Of a stretch of DNA of 64,000 nucleotides, positions 34,180-45,039 are shown one piece after another; position 1 is the first letter of the stretch, and each line of letters starts with the position of its first letter. The position numbers and the translations under genes are program-made. Source of the stretch: Siphonodentalium dalli (Eukaryota; Mollusca; Scaphopoda; Gadilida; Siphonodentaliidae); contig CP136067.1 in NCBI GenBank assembly GCA_032622095.1, positions 119,835,281 through 119,899,280 of the forward strand, in the 5' to 3' direction. A model generated the notes under the pieces. The model saw only the letters and a list, made by a program, of their open reading frames with translations. It did no database searches and was not told the origin of the DNA.

Positions 34180-34815
34180 AATTTGCCATGCATTCTTTTG
34201 CAGGCATTTCGGTATAGCAAGCTACATTTGTACCAGAAATAAAATGGAAAAATACTAATTATTATATGCATCATTTTGTACCACGGCTAACTACTTTAGA
34301 AGTATAGAATAATATGTAGTTCCACTAGTATAGCGATGCTATCGACATTTACCTGTAATTAGCCTGCAATTATTTCGCAAGAATGAATCATGCAGGTATT
34401 TTAGGACAATGTGTTAGTACCACCGTCACATGTGGAGCTACCGATATTGTACTTCTCGTGTCGTTAGCTATATTAAATATGTATTGTATATAATGCATAT
34501 TGCCATTCATAGTCTGACACCATATGTTTCTAGGACAATATGCCAGAAACAAATACTGTGCACAATTGCCAGTGTTGAACATACCCTTACTGTCTGTTAT
34601 ATATTCATGTTTATGCTATATTTTTGAAATTGCCCATTGATGACTTATTTCAATAAAATCTTCTATCTTGTTAGTCTTCAAATTATGTTTATTATATCTG
34701 CATTGTAATGATCAATCATGAATCATGCAATAACTCATCGCATTTCGTTGATCTAATAAGTGATACACCAATCCAATGCACATTCTCTAATTATTCCAAA
34801 ATTACCTGTGTGCAA
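34180..34815. other. Nothing recognised
   Basis: AT-rich, with no feature seen. Confidence 0.35.
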
Positions 34816-34816
34816 T

Positions 34817-34885
34817 AAATTTACAATCTTTAAAATAACTTCATCGAAAATAAACGCTCTTTAAAATAATTTAAAAAAAACGCTC
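34817..34885 (+). repeat. ~65 bp direct repeat, copy 1 (partner 36786-36855)
   Basis: 'AAATTTACAATCTTTAAAAT' then 'AACTTCATCGAAAA' and 'CGCTCTTTAAAATAATTTAA' recur at 36786-36855 in the same orientation. The pair brackets the LINE fragment and the TTAA MITE. Confidence 0.7.
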
Positions 34886-34952
34886 TTCATCATCGTTAAC
34901 ATCATTATGACTACATTTGTAAAATCATGAAAATCAACTGTGTGAACGTTTA

Positions 34953-35803
34953 GCATAACTCTTTGATGCCTTGGTTTCGCCTATTACTCTGTATGGATGT
35001 GAGATTTGGGGATTTGCTAACAACGATATAGTTGAAAACTTACACCGGAAATTCATTAAACACATCTTAAGATTAAAACCATCTACTCCGAATTACATGG
35101 TGTATGTCGAAAGCGGACGGCTACCGCTTAATATAATGATTAACACACGAGTGATCAAGTTTTGGTGCAAAGTGGTAAACAACGAAGATCGGATATACAG
35201 CAAAGTACTATATACATGTAAGTTAGCTTATAGCTTATCACATGAAAATGATTATTGTTTTCTATGGCTTCGTGAGATTCGCGACATTTTGCTTGATTCT
35301 AGTCAATCCCACTTATTGGCAGCTGATCGAATTCAGAATGTAGACCAGCTAACTGATTATGTAAGATGCTGCCTTATAGAAAAATTTGTTTCGAGTTGGT
35401 CGACAGACATTGATAACTCTAATAGAGGTGTCATTTATAGGATATACAAGCACAATTTCCACTTTGAAGAATATCTAGATTGTAATAATAGAAACGATCG
35501 AGAAACATTATGTAAATTTCCAACGTGCAACCACAAACACCCAGTTGAGGTGGGTAGATGGCAAAATATTGATCTCGAAGATCGTATTTGCACGCTATGC
35601 TCTTCGACAAGAGTTGGCGATGAATTCCACTATACTTGTTTAAGTGTGAACACTTTAATTTTCTTAGAAACCGCCTACTGCCGAAAGAATTCACGGAAAG
35701 ACCAAATGTTATAATCATGAGCGAATTACTAAATACAAAAGACAAACATTTATATCGCCGGCTATGTATATTAATACGACACATTACACAGGAATTTAAT
35801 TAG
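34953..35803 (+). pseudogene. Non-LTR retrotransposon ORF2, 3' end (5'-truncated, frameshifted)
   Basis: The frame opens abruptly at LFDALVSP-TLYGCEIWGF, the motif that follows the reverse transcriptase core in Jockey/CR1/RTE-like LINEs ('lYG.E.WG'). It runs through LHRKFIKHIL and ends with a cysteine-histidine motif, CTLCSS...GDEFHY...C. An in-frame TAA directly precedes it, so the copy is 5'-truncated. Near 35640 a one-base shift is needed to join HYTCL to FKCEHFNFLRNRLLP; the shifted frame then runs to TAG at 35801. A complete ORF2 would be three to four times longer. Autonomous function is lost, and the clade is not assigned with certainty. Confidence 0.85.
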
Positions 35804-35984
35804 ATTAGGAAGGTGTATTACCCATTGGTTGAATGATTCATAAATTTGTATATTACAGCGATGTTACATGTATATCTGATCATATGTCTTTTATATAGCA
35901 CTGTTATGTTCTAGATAAACCATGTTGACCACATGTATATATGTAAATATTGTACACATATAATTATCTCCATACCTTTATTAA

Positions 35985-36566
35985 AGGGGTACTGTACGCC
36001 ATTTTCATTAAATTTCCGGTGACAACAACGATCTAATATCGATAATATATAGAAACATAAGTAATTTGAGTCGAAGATGTATTCTGTAAACGCTCAGGTT
36101 AATAGGCTATCTTAAAATTTAATAATTTAAAAGTTAATAATTTGATATAAATTGAATTTATGACTGGAGCCATAAAATGGCGTCAATTAAATTACGAATT
36201 ACCGTAATCAAAAACAGTAATTGAGGGATACTGGATTTTAAACCGATCGCACACACGATCGCTTAAAATATTATGATGATACGGGGAGAACACTGAAGCC
36301 ACTCACTGACTAGCGATGATACAATAACTTAAATGATTATATGGGACTAGTATGCATATAATAAAACTTTTATTTGATTCATTTGGTTGAAAAATTTACA
36401 AAAATTACTCGACAACGACAATTTGTATTTTTGCATTCCGGTAAATTTGTCATCCGTAACATGACTTCGTACTCAACATACTTTCAAATAATGGAAAAAT
36501 TGTTACCTTATTCTCCGACTCGGAGACTATAGAAACCAACAACAACATTTGGCGTACAGTACCCCT
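35985..36566. mobile_element. TTAA-flanked MITE, AGGGGTACTGTACGCCA ends, copy 1
   Basis: TTAA at 35981-35984 and 36567-36570 flanks termini AGGGGTACTGTACGCCA / TGGCGTACAGTACCCCT. A TTAA target with purine-rich ends fits Kolobok-like elements better than piggyBac (family knowledge). 582 bp, non-coding. A second copy is at 38720-39270, inverted, and a third left end begins at 44823. Confidence 0.8.
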
Positions 36567-36675
36567 TTAAGGGAGTGAGAAATAAATGAATTGAATTGTC
36601 ATTGTGTCCGACCTTAAACACTGCCATGGGAATATGTTTAAAACTTAAGGCAGTGCTAACAAGATCTAGCTGGTC

Positions 36676-37000
36676 TTTCTTGCTTGAGATCCGCTCTCCA
36701 TTTGCTGGCACCGCTAACATTGTCAACAAAAAGCCACAACTCTCTATATAACGTCATTTCGACTAAATAACAGATTTGCCTGATAAATTTACAATCTTTA
36801 AAATAACTTCATCGAAAAAAAAAACGTTCTTTAAAATAATTGATTTAAAAAACGCTCTTTATAAATGCAAGAGGTGCCCGTAATGTTAACGACGCTCTTT
36901 ATAATGACCTATTCGGGAAAACAGGCTCTTTAAAACACAATCTTTAACAATGTTAGCGGTGCCGTCAGACGGAATCGGATCTCAAGCTGTAACAATAAGA
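36676..37000. mobile_element. MITE with ~40 bp terminal inverted repeats
   Basis: GCTTGAGATCCG...GGCACCGCTAACATTGT at 36686-36722 is mirrored by ACAATGTTAGCGGTGCC...CGGATCTCAAGC at 36946-36988. The interior includes the direct repeat at 36786-36855. Confidence 0.65.
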
Positions 37001-38500
37001 TATTTGTATATATCAATAGCGCTGCCGGTAGACCCCGAAGCCACGACAAATAGTTTTCATGGCTGGCTCAACCGATTTTCGTGGCTGGTTAGCTAGCTAA
37101 GCCGGCTCAGTCACGACGTTCGTGGCTGGTGAAATATGGCGGCTCAGCCGGCTGAGATGTTATCATTTAGCGTATTTTCGTTTCCGTAATGTTCCTAATA
37201 CCTTGTTACCGGTTATAGATGCCGTTTTTTAGCGTTTGTGGTGAACCCGTAGAATTCCAGACCACACGTAATCTTTTTATGTTGGGCTTTTCCATTATGG
37301 CGAAAATTCACGAAGGACTGGCGTGGATATACTATGTAGTTTCCCATCTGATCGGTAGTAGTAACATTGGGACTTCTATCGACTTCAAACTGCTATCATC
37401 ACTGCCATCTTGCGATATATGCATGCATCATTGAATGATGAACCGGATAGTAATGATATATAATATTTCAAACTATTTTATATTCTTATGTGTATATATT
37501 GACAAATGCCAGTGATGTCTGAGACTGGGTGTTGTCAATATAAACAATTTATATGTTAACCCTTTAAATACCCATTCAGTTATATGAAAGCATGCATTGG
37601 GATAGTCGATTCCACATTAAGGGGCCAGGTGTTCTGATAATATAACAACCATGCCGTGTCCATGCGAGTATGCCAATATTAGGCAATGCGGTTTAGATCT
37701 TTGCGATTCACTGTACAGTTGTGCTTGACATATAAGCCCATGCACGCGGCTCAGCCATTTTACAATTCCGGCGGCGGAGATTTTAAAATGTGGCTGGCGT
37801 TAGAAATAATATGGCTGGCGGCGGCTTGTAGCCAATATGGCTGGCGGCGGCGGCGTACGATGGCGGCTTCGGGCTCTAGCTGCCGGGGCCTGACATTTTA
37901 AACACATTTACGCTGGTAACATTTGGATAAGGATCGGGTGGTCATTGGATCTCCAACGGAACTTTGAAATTGGATATATATAGAGGATAGAATAAATGAT
38001 ATAAACACCGGCCATTCGAAAACGCGCATCTGTGTTGCCAACCGCGCTTCTATGACGATACAAACGCGCATCTCCAATTTTTCTGTTGCAATCTGAACCA
38101 CGAAATCGACAGAAATAAAGTGTTTTAATTTATTTTGACAGAATGGAACGGTATAGTAGCAGTTACATTCGCGCAATACAATGTACTTGTCGTGGAACAG
38201 TTTATGTGTGGCCTAACTGACAAGCCGAACTAAGTACTCTGCAGACGATTCTCACACGGACAGTTGAACAGTACTCACACGACTAAAGGCGCTCGAGTTA
38301 CATTGTATTGTCACTTCTGTTTATACGTTAATACAGCATACATCGCACACCTTATAGTTAGATAATCTCTCACAGTACTTAGACATTTTCAGGATTGAAT
38401 TAGATACAATTCTGGACAATTGTACATCAAAGCATTGGGGTAGAAATAGGTTGCTGAAAGCGCCCAGGGTCATTATTTTTTTTACATATTCAGATTGTGT
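37000..38500. other. No gene recognised; GGCTGG/GGCGG-rich patches
   Basis: Two patches (37040-37165 and 37740-37885) have repeated GTGGCTGG and ATGGCTGGCGGCGG motifs. They are degenerate and have no clear period. Nothing else was seen. Confidence 0.4.
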
Positions 38501-38719
38501 TTTTATGGCAGTATAGCACCACCACCTCCACTTACGTTACCAAGGTGTTCAGTAACTTGATTAAACAACTCAACATACGTGTGCTAACTTGTCTAAACAA
38601 GTTACTAAGTGTTTAAAAAAAAGTAACTATCTTCTTTATACAAGAACTGTTTAAACACGTTAGTTAATTTTATTCTAACAATTTTCCAACTTGTTTAAAT
38701 ACGTCACTAACGTGTTTAA

Positions 38720-39270
38720 AGGGATACTGTACTAAAATGTTGTTGTTGGTTTCTATAGTCTCTGAGTCGTGGAATAAGGTAATCAGATTTCCATTATTTG
38801 AAAGTCTGTTGAGTACGAAGTAATGTTACGGGTGGCAGATTAGCCGGAATGCGAAAATACCAATTGTCGTTGTCGAGAATTTTTTGGACAGTTTTCAAGA
38901 AAATGTGACAAATAAATGTTATATTATATGCATACCAGTCCCATATACTCATATATGTCATTGTATAGTCACTAGTCAGTGAGTGGCTTGAGTTTGCGCC
39001 CCGTATCAACATATTTTTTTACACAACCATGTGTGCCACGCGTTTCCCAAGCTACTGTCCGTGAATTATTTTGATTACATCTTGTACACGGAAATTCGTA
39101 ATTTAATTTATGGCTCCAGCCATAAAAAAAACTTTGATTTTAAGATAACACATTAACATGAACGTTTACAGAATACATCTTCGACTCAAATTACTTAGTT
39201 TTCTATATATTATCGATATTAGATCGTTGTTACCACCGGTAATTTATTGAAAATGGCGTACAGTACCACT
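38720..39270. mobile_element. TTAA MITE copy 2, inserted in the palindrome's left arm
   Basis: Ends AGGGATACTGTAC and GTACAGTACCACT, with the interior matching 35985-36566 in reverse. It is flanked by TTAA (38716-38719) and TTTA (39271-39274, one change). The uninterrupted sequence survives in the other arm at 44104-44135, giving an internal empty-site comparison. Confidence 0.8.
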
Positions 39271-40728
39271 TTTAGTGTAGTGACTTAGCGTTTTTTTTTG
39301 GAACGGACTGGCCAAAAGTGCCATTTTTTTATATTTTGTCAAGTTATGTGTGCTCTTTCAGAAAGTGAACTAGAAACAGGTTTCTGATCAATATTAACCC
39401 TTGTTTTCAGTATAAATCCATGATGGCGGCCAAATTCAATCATTATTTCACCCTGACGTTCCAACTGGTATACAATTTGAGGCGCATGCATAATAAAGGC
39501 ATCATTCAACCTGACATTGTCATATTTTGAAGATAGTAGCAACCCAGGCTGACCAAATTGGAAATTTATCACTTTTTGTACAAAAAACATGCAATTTTGT
39601 CATATAATCATTCTCGTTTCAATTATTTCGGAATAATAAACAGACAATTTCTCAAAATGTTTCAGTGTAGATCAAAGGTTAAGGTCTTAGCATTTTTGGA
39701 CATGTATACTCTAATCAAAACATACAATATCTAGGACACATTCTTAACCGTATTTTAGAAATATTTGATTATGTTACCCCTCACCCCAAAAATCATGAAA
39801 TATTGTTTTTGTGATAAGCATCTGATAGAACATGGATGAGAATCTATAAAGGACACTATTTGATCACATTTCTAAATACTGCAATAGCAGTTACATACAC
39901 AATGACCAAAGTTGAAATATAACATCTTTTTCGACAAAAAATATGCAATTTTGTAAGAAAATCCTCGTCATTTCAAATATTCTGGTCCAATAAATGGTCA
40001 TTTACTCATAGGATATTTGCGATAGTTCACAATGTTCGGTCTTATATGTTTTGGATATATATACTGAAAACGATGAATACATTGTATGTGTTTAATATGC
40101 AACAACGTTTCAGAAAACTTCGTTTATGTTACCCCTCACCCCAAAAATCACGAAAATGTGACTTGTTGTAAGGATTCAATAAATCTTTGGTTAAATCTTA
40201 TAAAGTGAGTTTGTCGATCGCAATTCATCATATATTATAATGTAACAATCTCATTGTCAGTATACTGTTGAAATTAACAATTGTGTGCCTAATAACAATT
40301 TATTTGATCATTTCAAATATGTTCAACCAATAGAATGGCAATATGCAATAATATACAATATGCGGTCTTAAAAGTTTCGAAAATGAACATCGAATATATA
40401 TATACAACACATATAAGGGTATATACATGTAATGTTTTGGTGAAATAAAATAAAAATAAAAGAATCTATAATACCATTAATGGATATATTTGACCCAATA
40501 TTATTGACTTGTGTAATCTAGCACTCAAGAGGTGTGTATATATAGATATGCATTTCAGGTCACAACTTTAAATTGGTAATCAATAATACACATAAAGATG
40601 GCCAATCTTTGTTTATACTGTGTTCTTAAATTCATGTTTGTTATGTTATATAACTATAATGTTCACAGACTGATAATACCAGCCGATAGAGAGCAACTCA
40701 TAGATTGTCATGTTACCGCTGCCTGTGT

Positions 40729-41166
40729 TTATACGTTGAACAAATATTTTAAGCACACAATTATATCTACATAACTCTGTGTATGGTAAATCAGCGTTTG
40801 CACATTTGCATCTGTTACAAGTTTGTGATTTTCAACAACACTTAATGAGTTCTGAGCACACAGCTGCAGCTTGGCATGACAAGTGTACCACAATCCTACC
40901 TGGTAGGCAGCTCGTTTCATATGTACCACACCACATATATATGACAGTAACACTTCTTATATTAGTCTGAGTAGAAACTTCATTAGTGACTGGGCGTAAT
41001 CATTAAAAGTAGATACTATATCGCATGCAGGTACAATCATATCCACAAGAACGCCTCCATCAAATATCTTGCACTGAACATTTTTAGGTGGGTCCGATAT
41101 ATCTCCAATTGCTTCCCGGATACATCCCAGCAAATCAGATTGTGTCCCCTTGAATTTACCTCCCAT
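40729..41166 (-). pseudogene. Decayed copy (left) of an uncharacterised transposon-associated protein family
   Basis: On the minus strand, 41166 to 40957 reads KGTQSDLLGCI...KIFDGGVLVDMI...TFNDYAQSL. After a loss of several hundred codons it resumes with VHMKRAAYQVGLWYTCH, then VCSELIKCC and CNRCKCA in a shifted frame. I recall this motif order (DGAA-like, 'EYA', 'CSELIKC.C', RCKC) from a large uncharacterised family in cnidarians, molluscs and other invertebrates. Its C-terminus has clustered cysteines. Function is unknown. Compared with the right copy it has a large internal deletion, and both copies have stops. It reads away from the palindrome centre near 41.2-41.4 kb. Confidence 0.6.
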
Positions 41167-41418
41167 AGATAAGGCGGGGGAAATAGCCGACTCTCATGAG
41201 AGAAAAACACGTCTGGTTCGGGGAGTTCTAGCCATCTCGTTATTGTTGATGAACTATCTGTTAAACCGACCGATCAACCCTCCATTTCCTTTCAATTTGA
41301 TGTTCTCCTGTTTCTGCCCTTGATCGTTTGGAATAGCGGAGAAGCGATTTCGGGTTTTTTGAACTGCCCAAATGTTGTTCGAACACACTATTACAAGAAA
41401 TAAAATATTGGATATACG

Positions 41419-42590
41419 TGCAAGATATTTGATGGAGGCGTTCTTGTGCATATAAATGTGCCTGCGATAGGACCTACATGTACTTTTAATGATTACATAA
41501 TCACCAATGAAGTTTCTACTATACAAACTAAGAAGTGTTAATGTCATGTGTGTTGTGTGGGATAGGTATATTGAAAGCAGCACAAAAGGCAGCACTAATG
41601 AGAATCGTGGTATAGGTCTTGGACGAGAAGTTGGTGGCCAAACTAAGATTCCAAAAAAATGGAACGACTTCCTCCGTCATTCTGACAATAAGCTTGAACT
41701 TTTTGTATTCCTGACAAGTAATGCATCAGAACATGATGCTAAAGTGTTAAACATGACAGATTGTTCGTCAACTCTCAAAATAGCAAATTCTTCCTAGTAA
41801 ATCTTGAGAAAATGTTGTCAGGAGGAAGTTGATATTAGAATTGTGCCGCACATTATCCATGCGCTTTCTTGTGGGCTGACGACCACCCGTCCTGGTAATG
41901 GTCATCGGTCTGTTTTCAAAGTTTACGGATGCTAACAGTGGTGGTGATACATGTGTTTCTCTAGAAACAGGCAAAACTAAAACATTGTACCATGACAACA
42001 GCACATTTTCCGCTCTGGGCGATGACAATTGTTATCACTACCCAATTTTCATTCGATATCTGATTTTGATACCACTTTGTTCTTCCATATAAAGGGCAGA
42101 AAAAGTTTCTGGATAGCATGGAAATATTATCCCGTTATCACAGATACATGTACATTTCTTCTATAGGCGAATCAACCTTTTATTCAACTAGATTCGTCCT
42201 CATATATTTTCAAAGAACTCGAACATTTCATTACCATTAATTAATATAAAGGTTGTCAAAAGTTGCTGATAACGAGGCATATGAAGAGAATTCTCCAAAA
42301 CTTGTCGGTCAAAAGGGGCCATAATACAGCATATGAAATGAGCCATATACCAGGCAGGATTGTGGTACACTTGTCATGACATAACAATTCCAATACATGG
42401 CCCGCATGACTGGGAATGGACAGTTGAAGATCATGGATGTAAACCATTGTGGACTACATTACCAGAAGCTGCAGCTGTGTGTTCAGAACTCATCAAGTGT
42501 TGTTGCAAATCCCAAACTTGTAACAGGTGCAAATGTGCAATAGCTGATATACCATGCACATAATTATGCAGTTGTAATTGTGATATTAAG
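41419..42590 (+). pseudogene. Decayed copy (right) of the same protein family, longer
   Basis: In order on the plus strand, in changing frames: KIFDGGVLVHINVPA and TFNDY (41422-41490), VWDRYIESSTKGSTNENRG (41554-41610), KIPKKWNDFLRHSDNKLELF (41650-41705), EEVDIRIVPHIIHALSCGL (41824-41878), KGRKSFWIAWKYYPVITDTC (42094-42150), then GHNTAYEM (42318-42345), and finally WTTLPEAAAVCSELIKCCCK and RCKCAIADIPC (42450-42562). At least five frameshifts or stops separate these blocks. The block order is colinear with the left copy and with the family as I recall it. It is not a functional gene; the role of the family is unknown. Confidence 0.65.
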
Positions 42591-44199
42591 AATGCCTAAA
42601 ATATTTGTTCAATGTATCAACATGGTCACCAGTATGGTCACCGGTGATTATAACATGACAATCTATGAGTTGCTATATATCCGCTGGTATGATCAGACTG
42701 TGCACATTATAGTTATACAGGTACAACAAAACAAACGTGAATTTAAGAACAGAGTATAAACAAAGATAGACCATCTTTATGATATGTGTATTATTGATAG
42801 ACAAATTAAAGTTGTGATCTGAACTACATGTCTATATATACCCCCTCTTGTATGCTACAATTGTAGATTATATAAGTCAACACCTTCAAATATTTATGGT
42901 ATAATAGACTTTTAGAATTTTATTCTAAGACATGACATGTATACACCTTTAAATGTGTTGTATTCGACAGTCATTTTTGAAACTTTCAAGGCCGCATGTG
43001 GTATACGATCTTGGGAAATGTTTGAGAAATTGCCCATATATTGGTTGAAAATATTTGAAATGATGGTTATTTTACCATAAAATATAGCTGTTATTAGGCA
43101 TACAATTGTAAATTTAAACTGTATACTGTCAATGAGATTGTTACATAACAATATATGACTAATTGTCATCGACAAACTCACTTTATAAGATTTAACCAAA
43201 GATTTATTGAATCTTTACAACCAAGTCATATTTTCGTGATTTTTGGGGTGAGGGGTAACATAAACCAACTTTTCTGAAACGTTGTTACATATTAACCACA
43301 TAAAATGTATTCATTATTTTCAGTATATATGTCCCAAACATTTAAGACCAAACATTTTGAACTATCGCAAATATCCTATGTGTACATGACCATTTATTGG
43401 ACCAAAATATTTGAAATGACGAGGATTTTCTTACCAAATTGCATATTTTAGTCGAAAAAGTTGTAAATTTCAACTTTGGTCATTGTGTGTGTAATTGCAA
43501 TTACAGTATTTAGAAATGTGATCGAATAGTATCCTTTATATATTCTCATCCATGTTCTATCGGATGTTTATCACAAAAACAAAATTTCATGATTTTTGGG
43601 GTGAGGGGTAACATAATCCAAAATGTCTAAAATATGGTTACGAATTTGTCCTAGATGTTGTATATTTTGTTTGCAGTATACATGTCTGAAATTTTTAAGA
43701 TCTTAACCTTTGATCTGCACTGAAACAGTTTTGAGAAATTATCTGTTTATTATTCCGAAATAATTGAAACGAGAATGATTTTATGACAAAATTTCATGCT
43801 TTTGGTCCAAAAAGTGATAATTTTCCAATTTGGTCAGCCTGGATTGCTAATATCTTCAAAATATGACAATGCCGGATGGAATGACGCCTTTATTATGCAT
43901 GTGCCTTAAATTGTATACCAGTTGGAACGTCATGGTGAAATAATGATTGAATTTGGCCGCCATAATCGATTTATACTGAAACAAGGGTTAATATTGATCA
44001 GAAACCTGTTTCTAGTTCACTTTCTGAAAGAGCACACCTAACTTGACATAATATAAAAAAATGGCACTTTTGGCCAGTCCGTTCCAATATGACAAAATTT
44101 TGTCGCTAAGTCACTACACTATTTAAACAAATTAGTAACATACGTGATGGTGGTGGTTCAACGCTGTCGGCTGTATATATATTTTACCATGTCTCACTT

Positions 44200-44780
44200 T
44201 TTATACGCCCTTTCGAAAAAAAGGTCGTATCAAGTAATCAGTCTGTCCGTCCGTCTTTCTGTCTAGCCGTCCGTCCGTCCGCTAACATTTTTTTTTATTT
44301 CCGATCGATAACTCCGGATTGGATTATTGTATCTGAACCAAAGTTGGTATGTGTGTTTCCCAGTTACAAGAACGGGCCAAGTTAGAATATGGGTTCCGTC
44401 AAATTATTTTACATGAGTTACGGCCATTTTCGACTTAGAATTTTGGTTTCCGACAGATAACTCCAGTTTGGATTATTTGATCTGAACCAAAGTTGGTATG
44501 CTTATTTCCCCAGCTAAAGACACAGGCCAAGTTCAATTATTTTTACATGAGTTACGGCCCTTTTTCGACTTAGAATTTGACCGATTTCATAACACTTCGG
44601 TTTCCGACCGGTAACTCCTGTTTGGATTATTTGATTTGAACCAAATCTGGTATGTGTGTTTCGCAGCTAAAACTACAGGCTAAATTTGAATATGGGTTCT
44701 GTCCAATTATTTTCACATGAGTTTCAGCCATTTTTCAACATAATTTTACCGCATTTTGGCATTAACTTTGGGTACATGCC
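44200..44780 (-). repeat. ~155 bp tandem units beside a GTCC/GTCT run (pearl-like)
   Basis: GTCTGTCCGTCCGTC... at ~44240-44282 is followed by three diverged units carrying 'ATAACTCCGGATTGGATTA', 'CTGAACCAAAGTTGGTATG', 'CAGGCCAAGTT' and 'ACATGAGTTACGGCC' at ~44305, ~44458 and ~44612. Read on the minus strand this is monomers followed by GACGGACGGACAGAC, matching 29190-29790. Confidence 0.75.
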
Positions 44781-44822
44781 AGTACCAGCCAGACATAACT
44801 AGGAGTCTAGGATATACATTAA

Positions 44823-45030
44823 AGGGGTACTGTGCACTAAATCCGGTCATGGATGGGACCATCTCCTTTTATACTCAGCAGCATATATATGTAACAAATG
44901 AATTATTTTGAGTCATGGATTAGTGCAAATACACTCCAGTTCTATATGACCGATACAAACAACAAGGTATTTATAATGGATATGAATTTATGACTCCAGT
45001 CATAAATTCATTTTCATTATAATTATCATG
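44823..45030 (+). mobile_element. TTAA MITE, left end only (copy 3)
   Basis: TTAA at 44819-44822 is followed by AGGGGTACTGTGCACTAAAT, the terminus type of 35985-36566, and by 'GAATTTATGACTCCAGTCAT'. No matching right end was found. Confidence 0.5.
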
Positions 45031-45039
45031 TTTTTGCAT

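Larger units (their letters stand above)
38517..44165. mobile_element. 5.6 kb palindromic composite: two head-to-head copies of a coding element
   Basis: Left arm 39275-~40960 and right arm ~42350-44121 are diverged reverse complements, including a GGACTGGCCAAAAGTGCCA outer block and a TTACCCCTCACCCCAAAAA block repeated within each arm. Terminal TAGTGTAGTGACTTAGCG faces CGCTAAGTCACTACACTA. Similarity continues to 38517 and 44165 outside a MITE inserted in the left arm (38720-39270). The middle holds decayed coding sequence on the minus strand (left copy) and plus strand (right copy), so two elements lie 5' to 5'. Confidence 0.75.

Noticed and set aside
36676-37000. LTR retrotransposon suggested by the direct repeats at 34817 and 36786
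   Set aside because: Repeats are only ~65 bp, lack TG...CA ends, primer-binding site or polypurine tract, and one lies inside a MITE.
39275-44121. CACTA superfamily assignment for the palindrome because its outermost bases read CACTA on the inward strand
   Set aside because: CACTA elements begin CACTA outward; here the outward 5' end is TAGTG, and the apparent TTT duplication is partly explained by the neighbouring TTAA MITE.
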